The notes: generated by a model from the letters alone, not told the origin. A stretch of DNA of 64,000 nt from Hyphomicrobiaceae bacterium (GCA_022844275.1 JALHMB010000001.1:310001-374000), one strand, 5' to 3'; positions 9,122 to 17,503 are shown, counted from the stretch's first letter. A program made the numbers and translations.

Positions 9122-10027
9122 TCATTTCCCTCGGGCGGCGAGCAAGCGGTCCTGGATAGCGAGCAGATCGCGCCAGGCGAGCCGCTTGCCGATAGGCGTT
9201 CGCAAGAGGTAGGCCGGATGCAGCGTCGGCATGGCCGGCACTTTGCGGCCGGCGACCTCGATCTCCCGCCAGCGCCCCCGTGCGCGCATGATACCACCCT
9301 CGATGCCGAGGAGCGCGGTCGCGGCGGGCCCGCCAAGCGTCATGAGCACATCGGGGCCGACAAGCTCGATCTGGCGCTCCAGGAAGGGCCGACAGACCTG
9401 CACTTCCTGCGGCGTCGGCGTGCGGTTCCCCGGCGGACGCCAGTACACGACATTGGTGATGTGTACGTTGTCCTCGCTGAGGCCGATCGCGGCGAGCATC
9501 TTATCGAGAAGCAGGCCGGCGCGACCAACGAACGGCTTTCCCGCGAGGTCTTCCTCGCGCCCCGGCGCTTCGCCGACAATCATCAGCCGCGCATCGGGGC
9601 GCCCGCGGAAGAAGCAAAGTGACTTCGCCGTGGCTTTGAGCGCGCAGCCGTCGAATGCTTCGAGCACTGTGCGCAACTCGTCGAGCGTCTTGGCCTGACG
9701 CGCCGCCTGGCGAGCGCTGAGCGCTGCGGCATCCGGTGGCGCGGTCGGAAAGCGGCGCGGTGCGTCAGTGGTAACGGCAGGACGCGGGCTCGTCACAGTG
9801 GCGATGGGCCTATCAGCGGCGGTCCGCGCCGGCCCCGACGCTGCAGGCGCCGCACGCGGTGTCTCAGGCGCAGTCTCGGATTTCTGCAACGAGAACGCCT
9901 GCCCTGGCACGGCATCGGCGCGCGCAAGCCAGTCGTTCCCTGCATCGTCGAGTACGCCGTCGACCCCCATCTCGCGCCACCACGCGAGCAGGGTCGCCAT
10001 ACCGGCCCGATCTTCCTCATCGATCAT
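9122..10027 (-). CDS. Family-4-like uracil-DNA glycosylase lacking canonical Fe-S cysteines
   Basis: A UDG-superfamily protein of 301 aa. After an Ala/Pro-rich N-terminal linker come motif A GEAPGREED at about residue 150, VGRAGLLLDKML, RPPGNRTPTPQEV, VCRPFLE and motif B LHPAYLLR. These are family 4 signatures, which excise uracil from DNA in base-excision repair. Canonical family 4 enzymes hold a [4Fe-4S] cluster with CxxC near the N-terminus, a cysteine just before RPPGNR and one in the CRPxLE motif. Here CxxC is CALK, and the position before RPPGNR is Trp (VYWRPPG); only the last cysteine remains. It heads a two-gene unit with the nitroreductase. The start at 10027 is uncertain. Confidence 0.82.
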   Translation of the reverse strand: MIDEEDRAGMATLLAWWREMGVDGVLDDAGNDWLARADAVPGQAFSLQKSETAPETPRAAPAASGPARTAADRPIATVTSPRPAVTTDAPRRFPTAPPDAAALSARQAARQAKTLDELRTVLEAFDGCALKATAKSLCFFRGRPDARLMIVGEAPGREEDLAGKPFVGRAGLLLDKMLAAIGLSEDNVHITNVVYWRPPGNRTPTPQEVQVCRPFLERQIELVGPDVLMTLGGPAATALLGIEGGIMRARGRWREIEVAGRKVPAMPTLHPAYLLRTPIGKRLAWRDLLAIQDRLLAARGK

Positions 10028-10175
10028 GGGCGGCACCATAGCGCCTGACGCCCACCTTGGCATCCCGCCCCGTGCACAGGGCCTTGCAGCATGAGCTTGG
10101 TGCTTGACCGTACTTGCGCCCCCGACCTATCGAACAGCATAACGGATATTGGAATGGATCGAAGGACAGCGCACG

Positions 10176-11855
10176 ATGACGGACGAGCAGAGCGAGCTGC
10201 CACCGCGTGAAGGCATGGAGTTCGACGTGGTGGTGGTGGGCGCCGGCCCGGCCGGTCTCGCAACGGCCATCCGCTTGCGCCAGCTCGCCGCCGAGCACGG
10301 GCAGGAAGTCTCCGTCGTCGTGCTCGAAAAGGGCTCGGAGGTTGGCGCACACATTCTGTCCGGTGCCGTCATCGATCCCATCGGCCTCAGCACCCTGATC
10401 CCCGACTGGAAGGAGAAGGGTGCGCCACTCGAGACGCAAGTCACGGAAGACCGCTTCTATTATCTGGGGCCTGCCGGCGAGCTGCGGCTGCCGAACATGG
10501 GCATGCCGCCGCTGATGAACAACCACGGCAACTACATCGGCAGCCTTGGCAATCTCTGCCGCTGGCTCGGCGAGCAGGCAGCCGAACTCGGCGTCGAGGT
10601 CTATCCGGGCTTTGCCGCCTCCGAAGTGCTCTATGACGAGGAGAACCGCGTCGTTGGTGTAGCGACGGGTGACATGGGCGTCGGCCGCGATGGCGAGCCC
10701 AAGGACAGCTTTACCCGCGGAATGGAACTACGCGGCAAGTACACGGTCATTGCCGAAGGCGCGCGCGGCTCGCTCGCAAAGCAGCTCATCACGCGCTTCG
10801 CTCTCGACGGCGACAGCGATCCGCAGAAGTACGGCATCGGCCTGAAGGAGCTGTGGGAGGTCGCGCCCGAGAAACACAAGCCAGGCCTCGTCCAGCACAC
10901 GCTCGGCTGGCCGCTGGACGATGCCACCGGCGGCGGCTCGTTCCTCTATCACTACGGCGAAAACCTCGTCGCCGTCGGGTTCGTCGTCCACCTCAACTAC
11001 CAGAACCCCTACCTGGCACCCTTCGAGGAATTCCAACGCTTCAAGACGCACCCTGCCATCCGCGATGTCTTCGCCGGCGGCAAGCGCATTGCGTACGGCG
11101 CGCGCGCGATCACCGAGGGTGGATGGCAGTCCATCCCGAAACTGACATTTCCTGGTGGCGTGCTTGTCGGCTGCTCGGCCGGCTTCGTGAACGTGCCGCG
11201 CATCAAGGGCTCGCACAATGCGATCCTCTCCGGCATTCATGCGGCCGAAGCTGCCTTCGAGGCGATCGTCGCCGGGCGCCAGCACGACAAGCTCGACGCC
11301 TACGAAATGGCGGTGCGCTCCGGCCCCATAGCCAGGGATCTCAAACCCGTCCGCAATGCGAAGCCGCTGCTCTCCCGCTTCGGCACGCGCATCGGCACAT
11401 TCCTTTCCGGCGCCGACATGTGGCTCAACACGATCATTCCCGGTATGGGCCTCGGCTATACACTGCGGCACGGCAAGGCGGACTACGCGACGCTCAAGCG
11501 CGCCTCGCAGGCGAAGAAGATCGAGTATCCGCGCCCGGACGGCGTGCTGACTTTCGATCGTCTGACAAGCGTTTCATTCTCGGCAACCAATCATGAGGAA
11601 GACCAGCCGGTTCATTTGACGCTCAAGGACCCGACGATCCCGATCGTGTACAATCTGCCCGAGTACGCCGAGCCCGCGCAGCGCTATTGTCCTGCCGGCG
11701 TCTATGAAGTGGTCGATGATGGCGGCAAGCCGCGCTTCCAGATCAACGCGCAGAATTGCGTCCACTGCAAAACATGCGACATCAAGGATCCCGCCCAGAA
11801 CATCAACTGGGTCGTGCCCGAAGGCGGTGGCGGTCCGAACTATCCGGGAATGTGA
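10176..11855 (+). CDS. Electron transfer flavoprotein-ubiquinone oxidoreductase
   Basis: Inner-membrane-associated FAD/[4Fe-4S] enzyme that passes electrons from ETF (fatty acid and amino acid dehydrogenation) to ubiquinone. At 559 aa it is of normal length. The dinucleotide-binding motif VVVGAGPAGLAT is at about residues 18-30; the C-terminus carries YCPAGVYEV (about 505) and NCVHCKTCDIKDP (about 527-540), the four cluster cysteines. The ORF track begins at a TTG; the ATG at 10176, preceded by AAGGA, is preferred. No etfA/etfB are visible nearby. The stop is followed at once by a dispersed hairpin repeat that probably ends the transcript. Confidence 0.94.
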   Translation: MTDEQSELPPREGMEFDVVVVGAGPAGLATAIRLRQLAAEHGQEVSVVVLEKGSEVGAHILSGAVIDPIGLSTLIPDWKEKGAPLETQVTEDRFYYLGPAGELRLPNMGMPPLMNNHGNYIGSLGNLCRWLGEQAAELGVEVYPGFAASEVLYDEENRVVGVATGDMGVGRDGEPKDSFTRGMELRGKYTVIAEGARGSLAKQLITRFALDGDSDPQKYGIGLKELWEVAPEKHKPGLVQHTLGWPLDDATGGGSFLYHYGENLVAVGFVVHLNYQNPYLAPFEEFQRFKTHPAIRDVFAGGKRIAYGARAITEGGWQSIPKLTFPGGVLVGCSAGFVNVPRIKGSHNAILSGIHAAEAAFEAIVAGRQHDKLDAYEMAVRSGPIARDLKPVRNAKPLLSRFGTRIGTFLSGADMWLNTIIPGMGLGYTLRHGKADYATLKRASQAKKIEYPRPDGVLTFDRLTSVSFSATNHEEDQPVHLTLKDPTIPIVYNLPEYAEPAQRYCPAGVYEVVDDGGKPRFQINAQNCVHCKTCDIKDPAQNINWVVPEGGGGPNYPGM

Positions 11856-11865
11856 GGCGCATTCA

Positions 11866-11940
11866 CGCCTTCGGCGCGAGCGAGGCTAGCCTCGTGCTCC
11901 ATCGGGAGGGACACCCTCCCGAACCCACCCGCCTTTTGAA
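11866..11940 (+). repeat. Dispersed hairpin element, copy A
   Basis: Begins ten bases after the ETF-QO stop. Hairpins in order: CGCC-TTCG-GGCG type, CGAGGCTAGCCTCG, and CGGGAGGG-ACA-CCCTCCCG, then CCACCCGCCTTTT. It is the same module order as copies B, C and D. Its orientation makes the T-run the transcript end of the upstream gene. Confidence 0.8.
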
Positions 11941-11981
11941 CTGACTATGCTGCCAGGTTCGCAGCAAAGCTGCGACCTGCT

Positions 11982-13259
11982 TCACCCGCTAGCCGATCCG
12001 AGGCAGGCCTTCGGGCAGCGTGGTGCGCGGCCGAGCAAATGGCCGAGCGCGCGACCGTTAGCCGGCGCGCAGATGTGACGCAGGAAGACCTGATCGTCGA
12101 CTGCGTAGCGCGGCACCTTGCAGGACTTTTCGATCGTGCGCTCGGCATCCGACCAGAGCGTCGAGACGAGATGCTTCACGTCGGGGCGATGCAGACCGGC
12201 CCAGGTGCGCGCATCCTCTTTCTCAGCGAGCGCGACATACGCCATCAGGAAGCTCATCATCGCCGACATACCATCGCGATGACCGAGATAGCTGTCGCGT
12301 GGCGCCATGGTCTGGGTCTGGATGGCCGTGTTGAGGTCGTGGATGTACGAGTTGAACTCGTCGATCAGATACGTGAAGTCATCGGCGGATGATGCGCCGC
12401 CCGGCAGCAGATAGGTCCGCACGAAGTCGTCGGATTGCTTGAACTGCGCCGAGATACGGCCGGGCTTCATGAACTTCTCGGTGATCGCGATGCGCGCGAT
12501 CTGGCCGCCATCGACCAGCGGAAAGGCATCGAGCTGCTCGGTCAGCATGTGCACGGCCTCGTGCACGGCGGTCGTGAGACCACGCTGGCGCTCGTCGCAG
12601 AGAATCCAGGTCGTAAACATTCGCTTGTCGTCGAGGCGCTCGTAAATGCGATAGCCGGACTCCGAGTATCGCTTGAGCTGCTCGAGCGCCTCGTCACGGC
12701 AATGGGCGTTGCGCGGCTGGCTCTTGCCTTCGCCACCCTCGGCGCGCCAGCTCGTGCCATCGGCACTGGAAACGACCATCGGAATCACGACATTGCGGGG
12801 CGTGCTGCGTGCCGGCGCCTGATCGGCCGGCGCGGTAGAACGCGCGGGGATCAGGCTCGCGCTGCCGGGAGCCGCTGCAGCCGGCGCATTCTGCTGCAGA
12901 TCGACCGAGGCCACCTGCTGGCGTGACTCAGTCTCAAAGGCATGAGGCGGGGTAACTGCGAGAATGGAGGCGGGCGGCGTCGCGAGACGCGGTGGCTCGA
13001 CGAGTTGGGCGACGCGACGCTTGATCTCGGCAGGGGAATGCGGCCCGAGCGCCGGATGAGCGCGAATGGATCGAGCGGATGCTGCAAAATGCTCGGTGCG
13101 CGTTGGCGCCGCCGCGGCTGCCTCGGTGGCTTCGGTGCCTCCGAGCTTCGACGGGCGATCCTGAATTTCCCCGAACACCGTTTCCTTGCAGCCGGCGGCG
13201 AGCACTGCTGTAAGCAGCACAGCGCACGCCGACACCGGCATGATCATACGCCTAAACAT
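11982..13259 (-). CDS. Putative HExxH zinc-peptidase-like lipoprotein
   Basis: I do not recognise a named family. The 425-aa product begins with a lipoprotein signal (hydrophobic stretch ending LAAGC), so it is probably membrane-anchored in the envelope. Residues about 30-160 are Ala/Pro-rich and likely disordered. The C-terminal half is compact, with TTAVHEAVHMLTEQLD at residues 229-244; HEAVH at 233-237 fits the HExxH zinc-binding and catalytic motif, and DEFNSYIHDL at about 300 may give a third Glu ligand. A GGGGGA Shine-Dalgarno precedes the ATG. It lies downstream of the ftsB-like gene on the same strand. Peptidase activity is inferred only from the motif. Confidence 0.6.
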   Translation of the reverse strand: MFRRMIMPVSACAVLLTAVLAAGCKETVFGEIQDRPSKLGGTEATEAAAAAPTRTEHFAASARSIRAHPALGPHSPAEIKRRVAQLVEPPRLATPPASILAVTPPHAFETESRQQVASVDLQQNAPAAAAPGSASLIPARSTAPADQAPARSTPRNVVIPMVVSSADGTSWRAEGGEGKSQPRNAHCRDEALEQLKRYSESGYRIYERLDDKRMFTTWILCDERQRGLTTAVHEAVHMLTEQLDAFPLVDGGQIARIAITEKFMKPGRISAQFKQSDDFVRTYLLPGGASSADDFTYLIDEFNSYIHDLNTAIQTQTMAPRDSYLGHRDGMSAMMSFLMAYVALAEKEDARTWAGLHRPDVKHLVSTLWSDAERTIEKSCKVPRYAVDDQVFLRHICAPANGRALGHLLGRAPRCPKACLGSASG

Positions 13260-13393
13260 GAATGATCCCCCGTGTGCGATAGGGAATTGTTGTATGTCCG
13301 TTGGTCACGGGCATGGCCGAAAGACGGCGATCCGGCGGCAAATGGTCGGTCGTGAGCCGGCCGCGAGCGGCCGGCGGTATTGGCGAAGCGGCC

Positions 13394-13699
13394 TCATCGG
13401 CTGCTGCTGGATCGATCGATCAAGATACGATCCGCGCGCACGGCGAAACCGAGATGGCGGCGCGCCAGCTCCTCGACGTAGTCGAGGTCTAGCGACGGTC
13501 CATCGAGGAGTGCGATTTCGTGCTCGAGGTTGGCGCGCACGGTCTCGAGTGCCTTGATCTCCCGCTCCTGAATCGTGGAGCGCTCGATCAGTCGCGATCT
13601 AGTCTCGAGACCGTGCCTGCCTTTGAACGTGTGATAGCCGAAGTAGACCGACAGCCCACCGCAGAGAAGCAACACCGACACCTGCCGCTTGCTGACCAT
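13394..13699 (-). CDS. FtsB/DivIC-family septum formation initiator
   Basis: Small bitopic division protein of 101 aa from the chosen start. It has a single membrane segment near the N-terminus (VSVLLLCGGLSVYFGYHTF), then a predicted coiled coil (LIERSTIQEREIKALETVRANLEHEIALL), then a C-terminal region YVEELARRHLGF typical of DivIC/FtsB proteins. In this family the periplasmic coiled coil pairs with FtsL in the divisome. The track ORF adds 27 Arg-rich residues; the ATG just before the membrane segment is preferred. It is not next to eno/pdhA, the usual alphaproteobacterial setting. Confidence 0.75.
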   Translation of the reverse strand: MVSKRQVSVLLLCGGLSVYFGYHTFKGRHGLETRSRLIERSTIQEREIKALETVRANLEHEIALLDGPSLDLDYVEELARRHLGFAVRADRILIDRSSSSR

Positions 13700-13893
13700 C
13701 AGGCCATCATACCCTTTGTACGAGCGTGGCCCGGATCGACGCAAAACCGGATCGCGGCCACGAAGAGCTACTGTAGGCAAGCAGCGTTAAGTGAGGGTAA
13801 AGCGCTGGCTCATGTTGCGGCATAAGTTGCGCGATTTTGGTATGAGGCGAGCATTAGATGCGCCCAAGTGCTCAAAGCTGGGCGCGAAGCGCC

Positions 13894-14700
13894 TCAAAAG
13901 CGAAGGAGCGCGTTGAGCGTCGCATAGAGCTCGCTGCCCTCGGCGCCGTCCGTCATGCCGGCGGAGATCGAGACTTCGCCGGCGGTCCATTCGTAGCGGA
14001 CAAAGCCGCCATAGCGGATGAGATCATCGCGGCCTGATCCCCATTCGCGTGCCGCCGACCAGTAGCCGATCTCCGGCCCTAGAGAGATCTCAGGCGTGAT
14101 GCGATATCCGAGCCGCCCCCTTGCTGTGATCTCGTCGAGGCGGCTCATCCATCCGGCATCGAGCTGGGCGAAAGAATTGGGCGTGAGGTTGTACCAGCTT
14201 TCGACCAGAACGCGGGCAGCCGTGTACGGCCCGATAGAGCCTTCGTCCTCACCATCGATCAGGCGTCGCTCGTTCGCATAAACCGCGCCTGCAAAGACCT
14301 TCAGCGTCAGCGGGCCGAGGCCAGCCTGATAGCCGAGCAGTGCATCGGCAAACGAGCCCGTTCGACGACGGCGGACGCTCTGCTCGCCAACGCCGGAGAT
14401 CCAGATCGTCTGGCGGCGCGCGTATTCCCAATACCCAGCCCCTGCGCGCAGGCGCCAGCCATCCTCGCGGATGCTTTTCGGGACGCTCGCGATCAGGCCC
14501 GAGAGGGCCACGGTCGTATTCGTGTAGGCCGACCAGAGATGGTAGCCGATCTCCCCGCCACCCGAGACCTCGACCGTGGGTGGCTCGTCGGCGCGAACGG
14601 GAACGATCATGAATGCCGTGGCTGCCAAGCAACCGCCAGCACACAACAAGGCACGCGGCACCCACGCTGCCACACGTTTTCGGAGCCCACGCAGCACCAC
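13894..14700 (-). CDS. BcsS-like cellulose biosynthesis outer-membrane protein
   Basis: Predicted beta-barrel protein with an N-terminal signal (basic start, then ALLCAGGCLAATAFMIVPVRA). The mature part has regular alternating strands rich in Gly and aromatic residues (GGGEIGYHLWSAYTN, GYRITPEISLGPEIGYWS, YGGFVRYEWTAGEVSISAG) and ends in Phe, as outer-membrane barrels do. The pattern matches BcsS proteins associated with cellulose production in Hyphomicrobiales. No bcsA/B/C genes are in the window, so the link to cellulose is by family only. The start is uncertain: the track uses a TTG at 14739; the GTG at 14700 gives a more normal signal peptide. Confidence 0.65.
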   Translation of the reverse strand: MVLRGLRKRVAAWVPRALLCAGGCLAATAFMIVPVRADEPPTVEVSGGGEIGYHLWSAYTNTTVALSGLIASVPKSIREDGWRLRAGAGYWEYARRQTIWISGVGEQSVRRRRTGSFADALLGYQAGLGPLTLKVFAGAVYANERRLIDGEDEGSIGPYTAARVLVESWYNLTPNSFAQLDAGWMSRLDEITARGRLGYRITPEISLGPEIGYWSAAREWGSGRDDLIRYGGFVRYEWTAGEVSISAGMTDGAEGSELYATLNALLRF

Positions 14701-14937
14701 ACACGCCCCCGCCGCGACTGCGGCACGCGTCCTGAGCAACTACGCCACATCAGTTTTGCAGAACGCCGTTTACCAAACTGAAATAGAAATGCGGTCCGCG
14801 TCAATCGGAAACTGAACAGGGTACGATTTCTTAGGCTGCGGTTTCAGCTGGATATAAGCCTTTAGAGGTACTCCTACTACCTCGCGCGCTGACAGGTGCG
14901 CACTCCGAAATCCGGGCATTTGTGCTATGGCGCGCCG

Positions 14938-15654
14938 ATGATCGACGACGAAATCGCATCTCATGAACTGGAGCTCCGCTCGTTCGGGCGCCGACGCGGG
15001 CGCAAGCTGAGCGGTCGGCAGGAGCGCCTGCTCGCCGATACGCTCCCACGCGTTCGGCCCGACCTCTCGCGGCCGCCGCCCGCAGATGCGCGAGGCTTGT
15101 TCGGCGTACCGGTCACGCAGGTCTGGCTGGAGATCGGCTTCGGCGGCGCCGAGCATCTCGTCTGGCAAGCACGTCATCACCCGCACGTGGGGCTGATCGG
15201 CTGCGAGCCCTTCGAGGAAGGCGTCGTCAAGGCGCTTACGCACATCGAGGACGATCACCTCGGCAATATCCGCGTGCATCCCGACGACGTGCGCCCTCTG
15301 CTGCGCTGGCTGCCGGCTTCGTCCCTCGACCGCGCCTTCGTGCTGTTCCCAGATCCCTGGCCGAAAGCGCGGCACCGCAAACGCCGCCTCGTCGGCACGC
15401 CACTGCTCGATCAGCTGGCACGCGCCATGAAGCTCGGCGCCGAGCTGCGCCTTGCAACGGACATTGGCGACTATGCGCGCACGATGCTCGCAGCCCTCAT
15501 GCGACATCCGGCATTCCGGTGGACAGCCACGCGCGCCGTCGACTGGCGACATCGCCCCGAGGACTGGCCCGGGACACGCTATGAAGCCAAGGCGCTGCGC
15601 GAAGGCCGGCGCTGTGCGTATCTGCGCTTCGTGCGCGTGTGCGCTCCCACATGA
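14938..15654 (+). CDS. trmB: tRNA (guanine-N7)-methyltransferase
   Basis: SAM-dependent enzyme that forms m7G46 in the tRNA variable loop. At 238 aa it is normal for TrmB. Visible motifs: RSFGRRRGRKLSGRQ near the N-terminus, the SAM-binding WLEIGFGGAEHL, LIGCEPFEEGV, and the catalytic/tRNA-binding FPDPWPKARHRKRR. The ATG at 14938 is chosen over the GTG used in the track because conserved similarity begins at MIDDEIASHEL. Its 3' end overlaps the 3' end of the convergent TetR gene by 76 bases. Confidence 0.93.
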   Translation: MIDDEIASHELELRSFGRRRGRKLSGRQERLLADTLPRVRPDLSRPPPADARGLFGVPVTQVWLEIGFGGAEHLVWQARHHPHVGLIGCEPFEEGVVKALTHIEDDHLGNIRVHPDDVRPLLRWLPASSLDRAFVLFPDPWPKARHRKRRLVGTPLLDQLARAMKLGAELRLATDIGDYARTMLAALMRHPAFRWTATRAVDWRHRPEDWPGTRYEAKALREGRRCAYLRFVRVCAPT

Positions 15655-16217
15655 TGGCGCACCAGCGTCCTCGCGGCCCGCATGGCGGCTGCCGAATATC
15701 CACGATCGCCATGCACGAGAATGAGCGAGATCGCGCCCTCCGATAGGAGCCACACCTCGCGCGCCAACTCTTCGGGCTGCGCGACACCGGCGCGTGCGAG
15801 CAGCTCTGCAAGACAGCGCTCCATTTGCGCCTTGTGTCGACGAGCAATGGTGCGCGCCGGATGGCCGGGAAGATCGGCCAGCTCGATGACAAGGCGCGTA
15901 AAGCCGGAGCCGGCCCAGCGCGGCTTGTCCACCCAGACCGCGAGTTCTTGAAACATGGCGTCGACGATCGTCTCCGCGGAACCCGTCAGCTTATCGGCGA
16001 ATGTCCAGAATGCCTGAAGGGCGAGCTCATGCTGCGCTTCGAGCACGCGAGCGAGCAGATCGTCCTTGCTTCTGAAATGATGATAGAGCGTGCGCTTCGT
16101 CAGCCGAGCATCGGCCGCGATCTCGCCCATGCTGACGCGGCTGAAGCCCTGTCTCCGGAAGAGGCGATAAGCAGCTTCGAGAATGCGCTTGCGTGTCTGT
16201 TCGGCTGATCGCGGCAT
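15579..16217 (-). CDS. TetR/AcrR-family transcriptional regulator
   Basis: A 212-aa regulator with a typical N-terminal TetR helix-turn-helix: RILEAAYRLFRRQGFSRVSMGEIAADARLTKRTLYHHF. The C-terminal half is a variable ligand-binding domain. It is transcribed away from the enolase-superfamily enzyme, whose start lies about 100 bases off, so it may repress that gene and itself. Its last 25 codons, including an Arg-rich tail (TRTKRRYAQRR), are antisense to the end of trmB, so this tail may be poorly constrained. Ligand unknown. Confidence 0.88.
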   Translation of the reverse strand: MPRSAEQTRKRILEAAYRLFRRQGFSRVSMGEIAADARLTKRTLYHHFRSKDDLLARVLEAQHELALQAFWTFADKLTGSAETIVDAMFQELAVWVDKPRWAGSGFTRLVIELADLPGHPARTIARRHKAQMERCLAELLARAGVAQPEELAREVWLLSEGAISLILVHGDRGYSAAAMRAARTLVRHHVGAHTRTKRRYAQRRPSRSALAS

Positions 16218-16231
16218 CCAGAACGCTCCCT

Positions 16232-16261
16232 GAAAGTATACTGCATAGTGAATTTACTTCC
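16232..16261. promoter_or_regulatory. Possible TetR operator in the divergent region
   Basis: Imperfect inverted repeat GAAAGTA ... TACTTCC (6 of 7 bases pair, 16-base spacer) with an internal AGTATACT palindrome, in AT-rich DNA just upstream of the TetR start and before the divergent enzyme gene. TetR proteins often bind such dyads. This is a candidate only. Confidence 0.3.
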
Positions 16262-16315
16262 GTGCGTCGCGGAATGAAATGGCGTGCGGGAATGCCTAGC
16301 TGCGGAGACATTGTC

Positions 16316-17413
16316 ATGCGGAAGCCTCCCCTCACGGTCAGAAGCCTCAGGGCGCGACCGGTGGTCTTGAAGCTCAAGCGCCCGGTCGTGGCGCGCATTG
16401 CCACCATCACCGACTGGCCCATCATTCTCATCGATCTGCTGACCGAAGAGGGCATCGTCGGGCGCAGTTATCTCGAGCCGTATATCGTGAAGTCCATGCG
16501 CTATCTCGTGCCGGCGCTCCACGATCTCGGCGACATGCTGAAAGGACGCCAGCTATCGCCGATCGAGATCTTCGACGCGGCGCGCAAGTCGCTGCGTTTC
16601 GTCGGCTACGAGGGCCTCTCGATGATTGCGGCATCCGGTCTCGACATGGCCGCCTGGGATGCGCACGCGAAGGCAGCTGGCGTACCGCTCTGCGTCCTGC
16701 TCGGCGGATCGGTCGGACCTGTGCGGGCCTACAACAGCAACGGCCTCTGGCTCAAAGCTCCTGAGGCGGTCGCCGAAGAAGCCATCGTGCTCAGGGATGA
16801 AGGCGGTTTCGATGGCCTCAAGCTGAGGCTCGGCCGCACGCGCATCTCCGAGGATCTCGCGACACTCGAAGCGGTGCGCCGCACGGTCGGCGAGGACATG
16901 CACCTGATGATCGATTTCAATCAGGGCCTCAATCTCGCCGAAGCCCTCGAGCGCTGCCATAGGATCGACGATCACGGCCTCGACTGGATCGAGGAGCCGA
17001 TCGTCTATGACGATCTCGACGGCTATGCGCAGCTCGCATCAGAGCTGAAGACGCCGCTCCAGATCGGCGAGAACTTCTATGGTCCGCGCCAGATGCACGT
17101 CGCCTTGCAGAAGAAAGCCTGCGATCTCGTCATGCCGGACTTCATGCGTATCGGCGGCGTGACCGGCTGGATGCGGGCGGCGGCACTCGCCGGTGTGCAT
17201 GGCGTGCCCATGTCGACGCATCTCTATCCGGAAGTCGGCGCGCACGTCATGCGCGTCACCGAAACCGCGCACTGGCTCGAATGGCAGGACTGGACGAACC
17301 CGGTCCTTCAGCGACCCTATCGCATCGAGAACGGCCAACTGCACATTCCGGATGTGCCCGGCGTCGGCCTCGATTGGAACGAGGACGCGGTTGAAGCGCA
17401 TCTCGTCAGCTAG
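16316..17413 (+). CDS. Mandelate racemase/muconate lactonizing enzyme-family protein
   Basis: Enolase-superfamily enzyme of 365 aa. A capping domain (about residues 1-130) precedes a barrel with metal ligands in MIDFNQ (about 198), WIEEP (about 225) and IGENF (about 250). MSTHLYPE (about 301) carries the mandelate-racemase-type His, paired with Asp in MPDFMRIGGVTG; GLKLRLG (about 167) gives the Lys of the KxK motif, here K-L-R. This predicts proton abstraction next to a carboxylate, as in an acid-sugar dehydratase or racemase; the substrate cannot be read from sequence. Start chosen at the ATG preceded by GGAGACA. It is divergent from a TetR gene that may control it. Confidence 0.82.
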   Translation: MRKPPLTVRSLRARPVVLKLKRPVVARIATITDWPIILIDLLTEEGIVGRSYLEPYIVKSMRYLVPALHDLGDMLKGRQLSPIEIFDAARKSLRFVGYEGLSMIAASGLDMAAWDAHAKAAGVPLCVLLGGSVGPVRAYNSNGLWLKAPEAVAEEAIVLRDEGGFDGLKLRLGRTRISEDLATLEAVRRTVGEDMHLMIDFNQGLNLAEALERCHRIDDHGLDWIEEPIVYDDLDGYAQLASELKTPLQIGENFYGPRQMHVALQKKACDLVMPDFMRIGGVTGWMRAAALAGVHGVPMSTHLYPEVGAHVMRVTETAHWLEWQDWTNPVLQRPYRIENGQLHIPDVPGVGLDWNEDAVEAHLVS

Positions 17414-17439
17414 CGCGGCGCTGTGCATCCAGAAATGAA

Positions 17440-17470
17440 GAAGCGGCAGCGTCGAGGCCACTGCCGCTTC
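17440..17470. terminator. Bidirectional terminator
   Basis: Inverted repeat GAAGCGGCAG - 11 bases - CTGCCGCTTC between the convergent enolase-family gene and the TonB-dependent receptor gene. The 10-base-pair stem has A/T-bearing ends but no long T-run. Confidence 0.65.
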
Positions 17471-17503
17471 ACGATGGAGCGCAGATACTCGGAGATTGGC
17501 GCG

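Noticed and set aside
13700-13893. Possible small ORF between bcsS and the ftsB-like gene
   Set aside because: Short Arg-rich frames only, no ribosome-binding site and no recognisable product.
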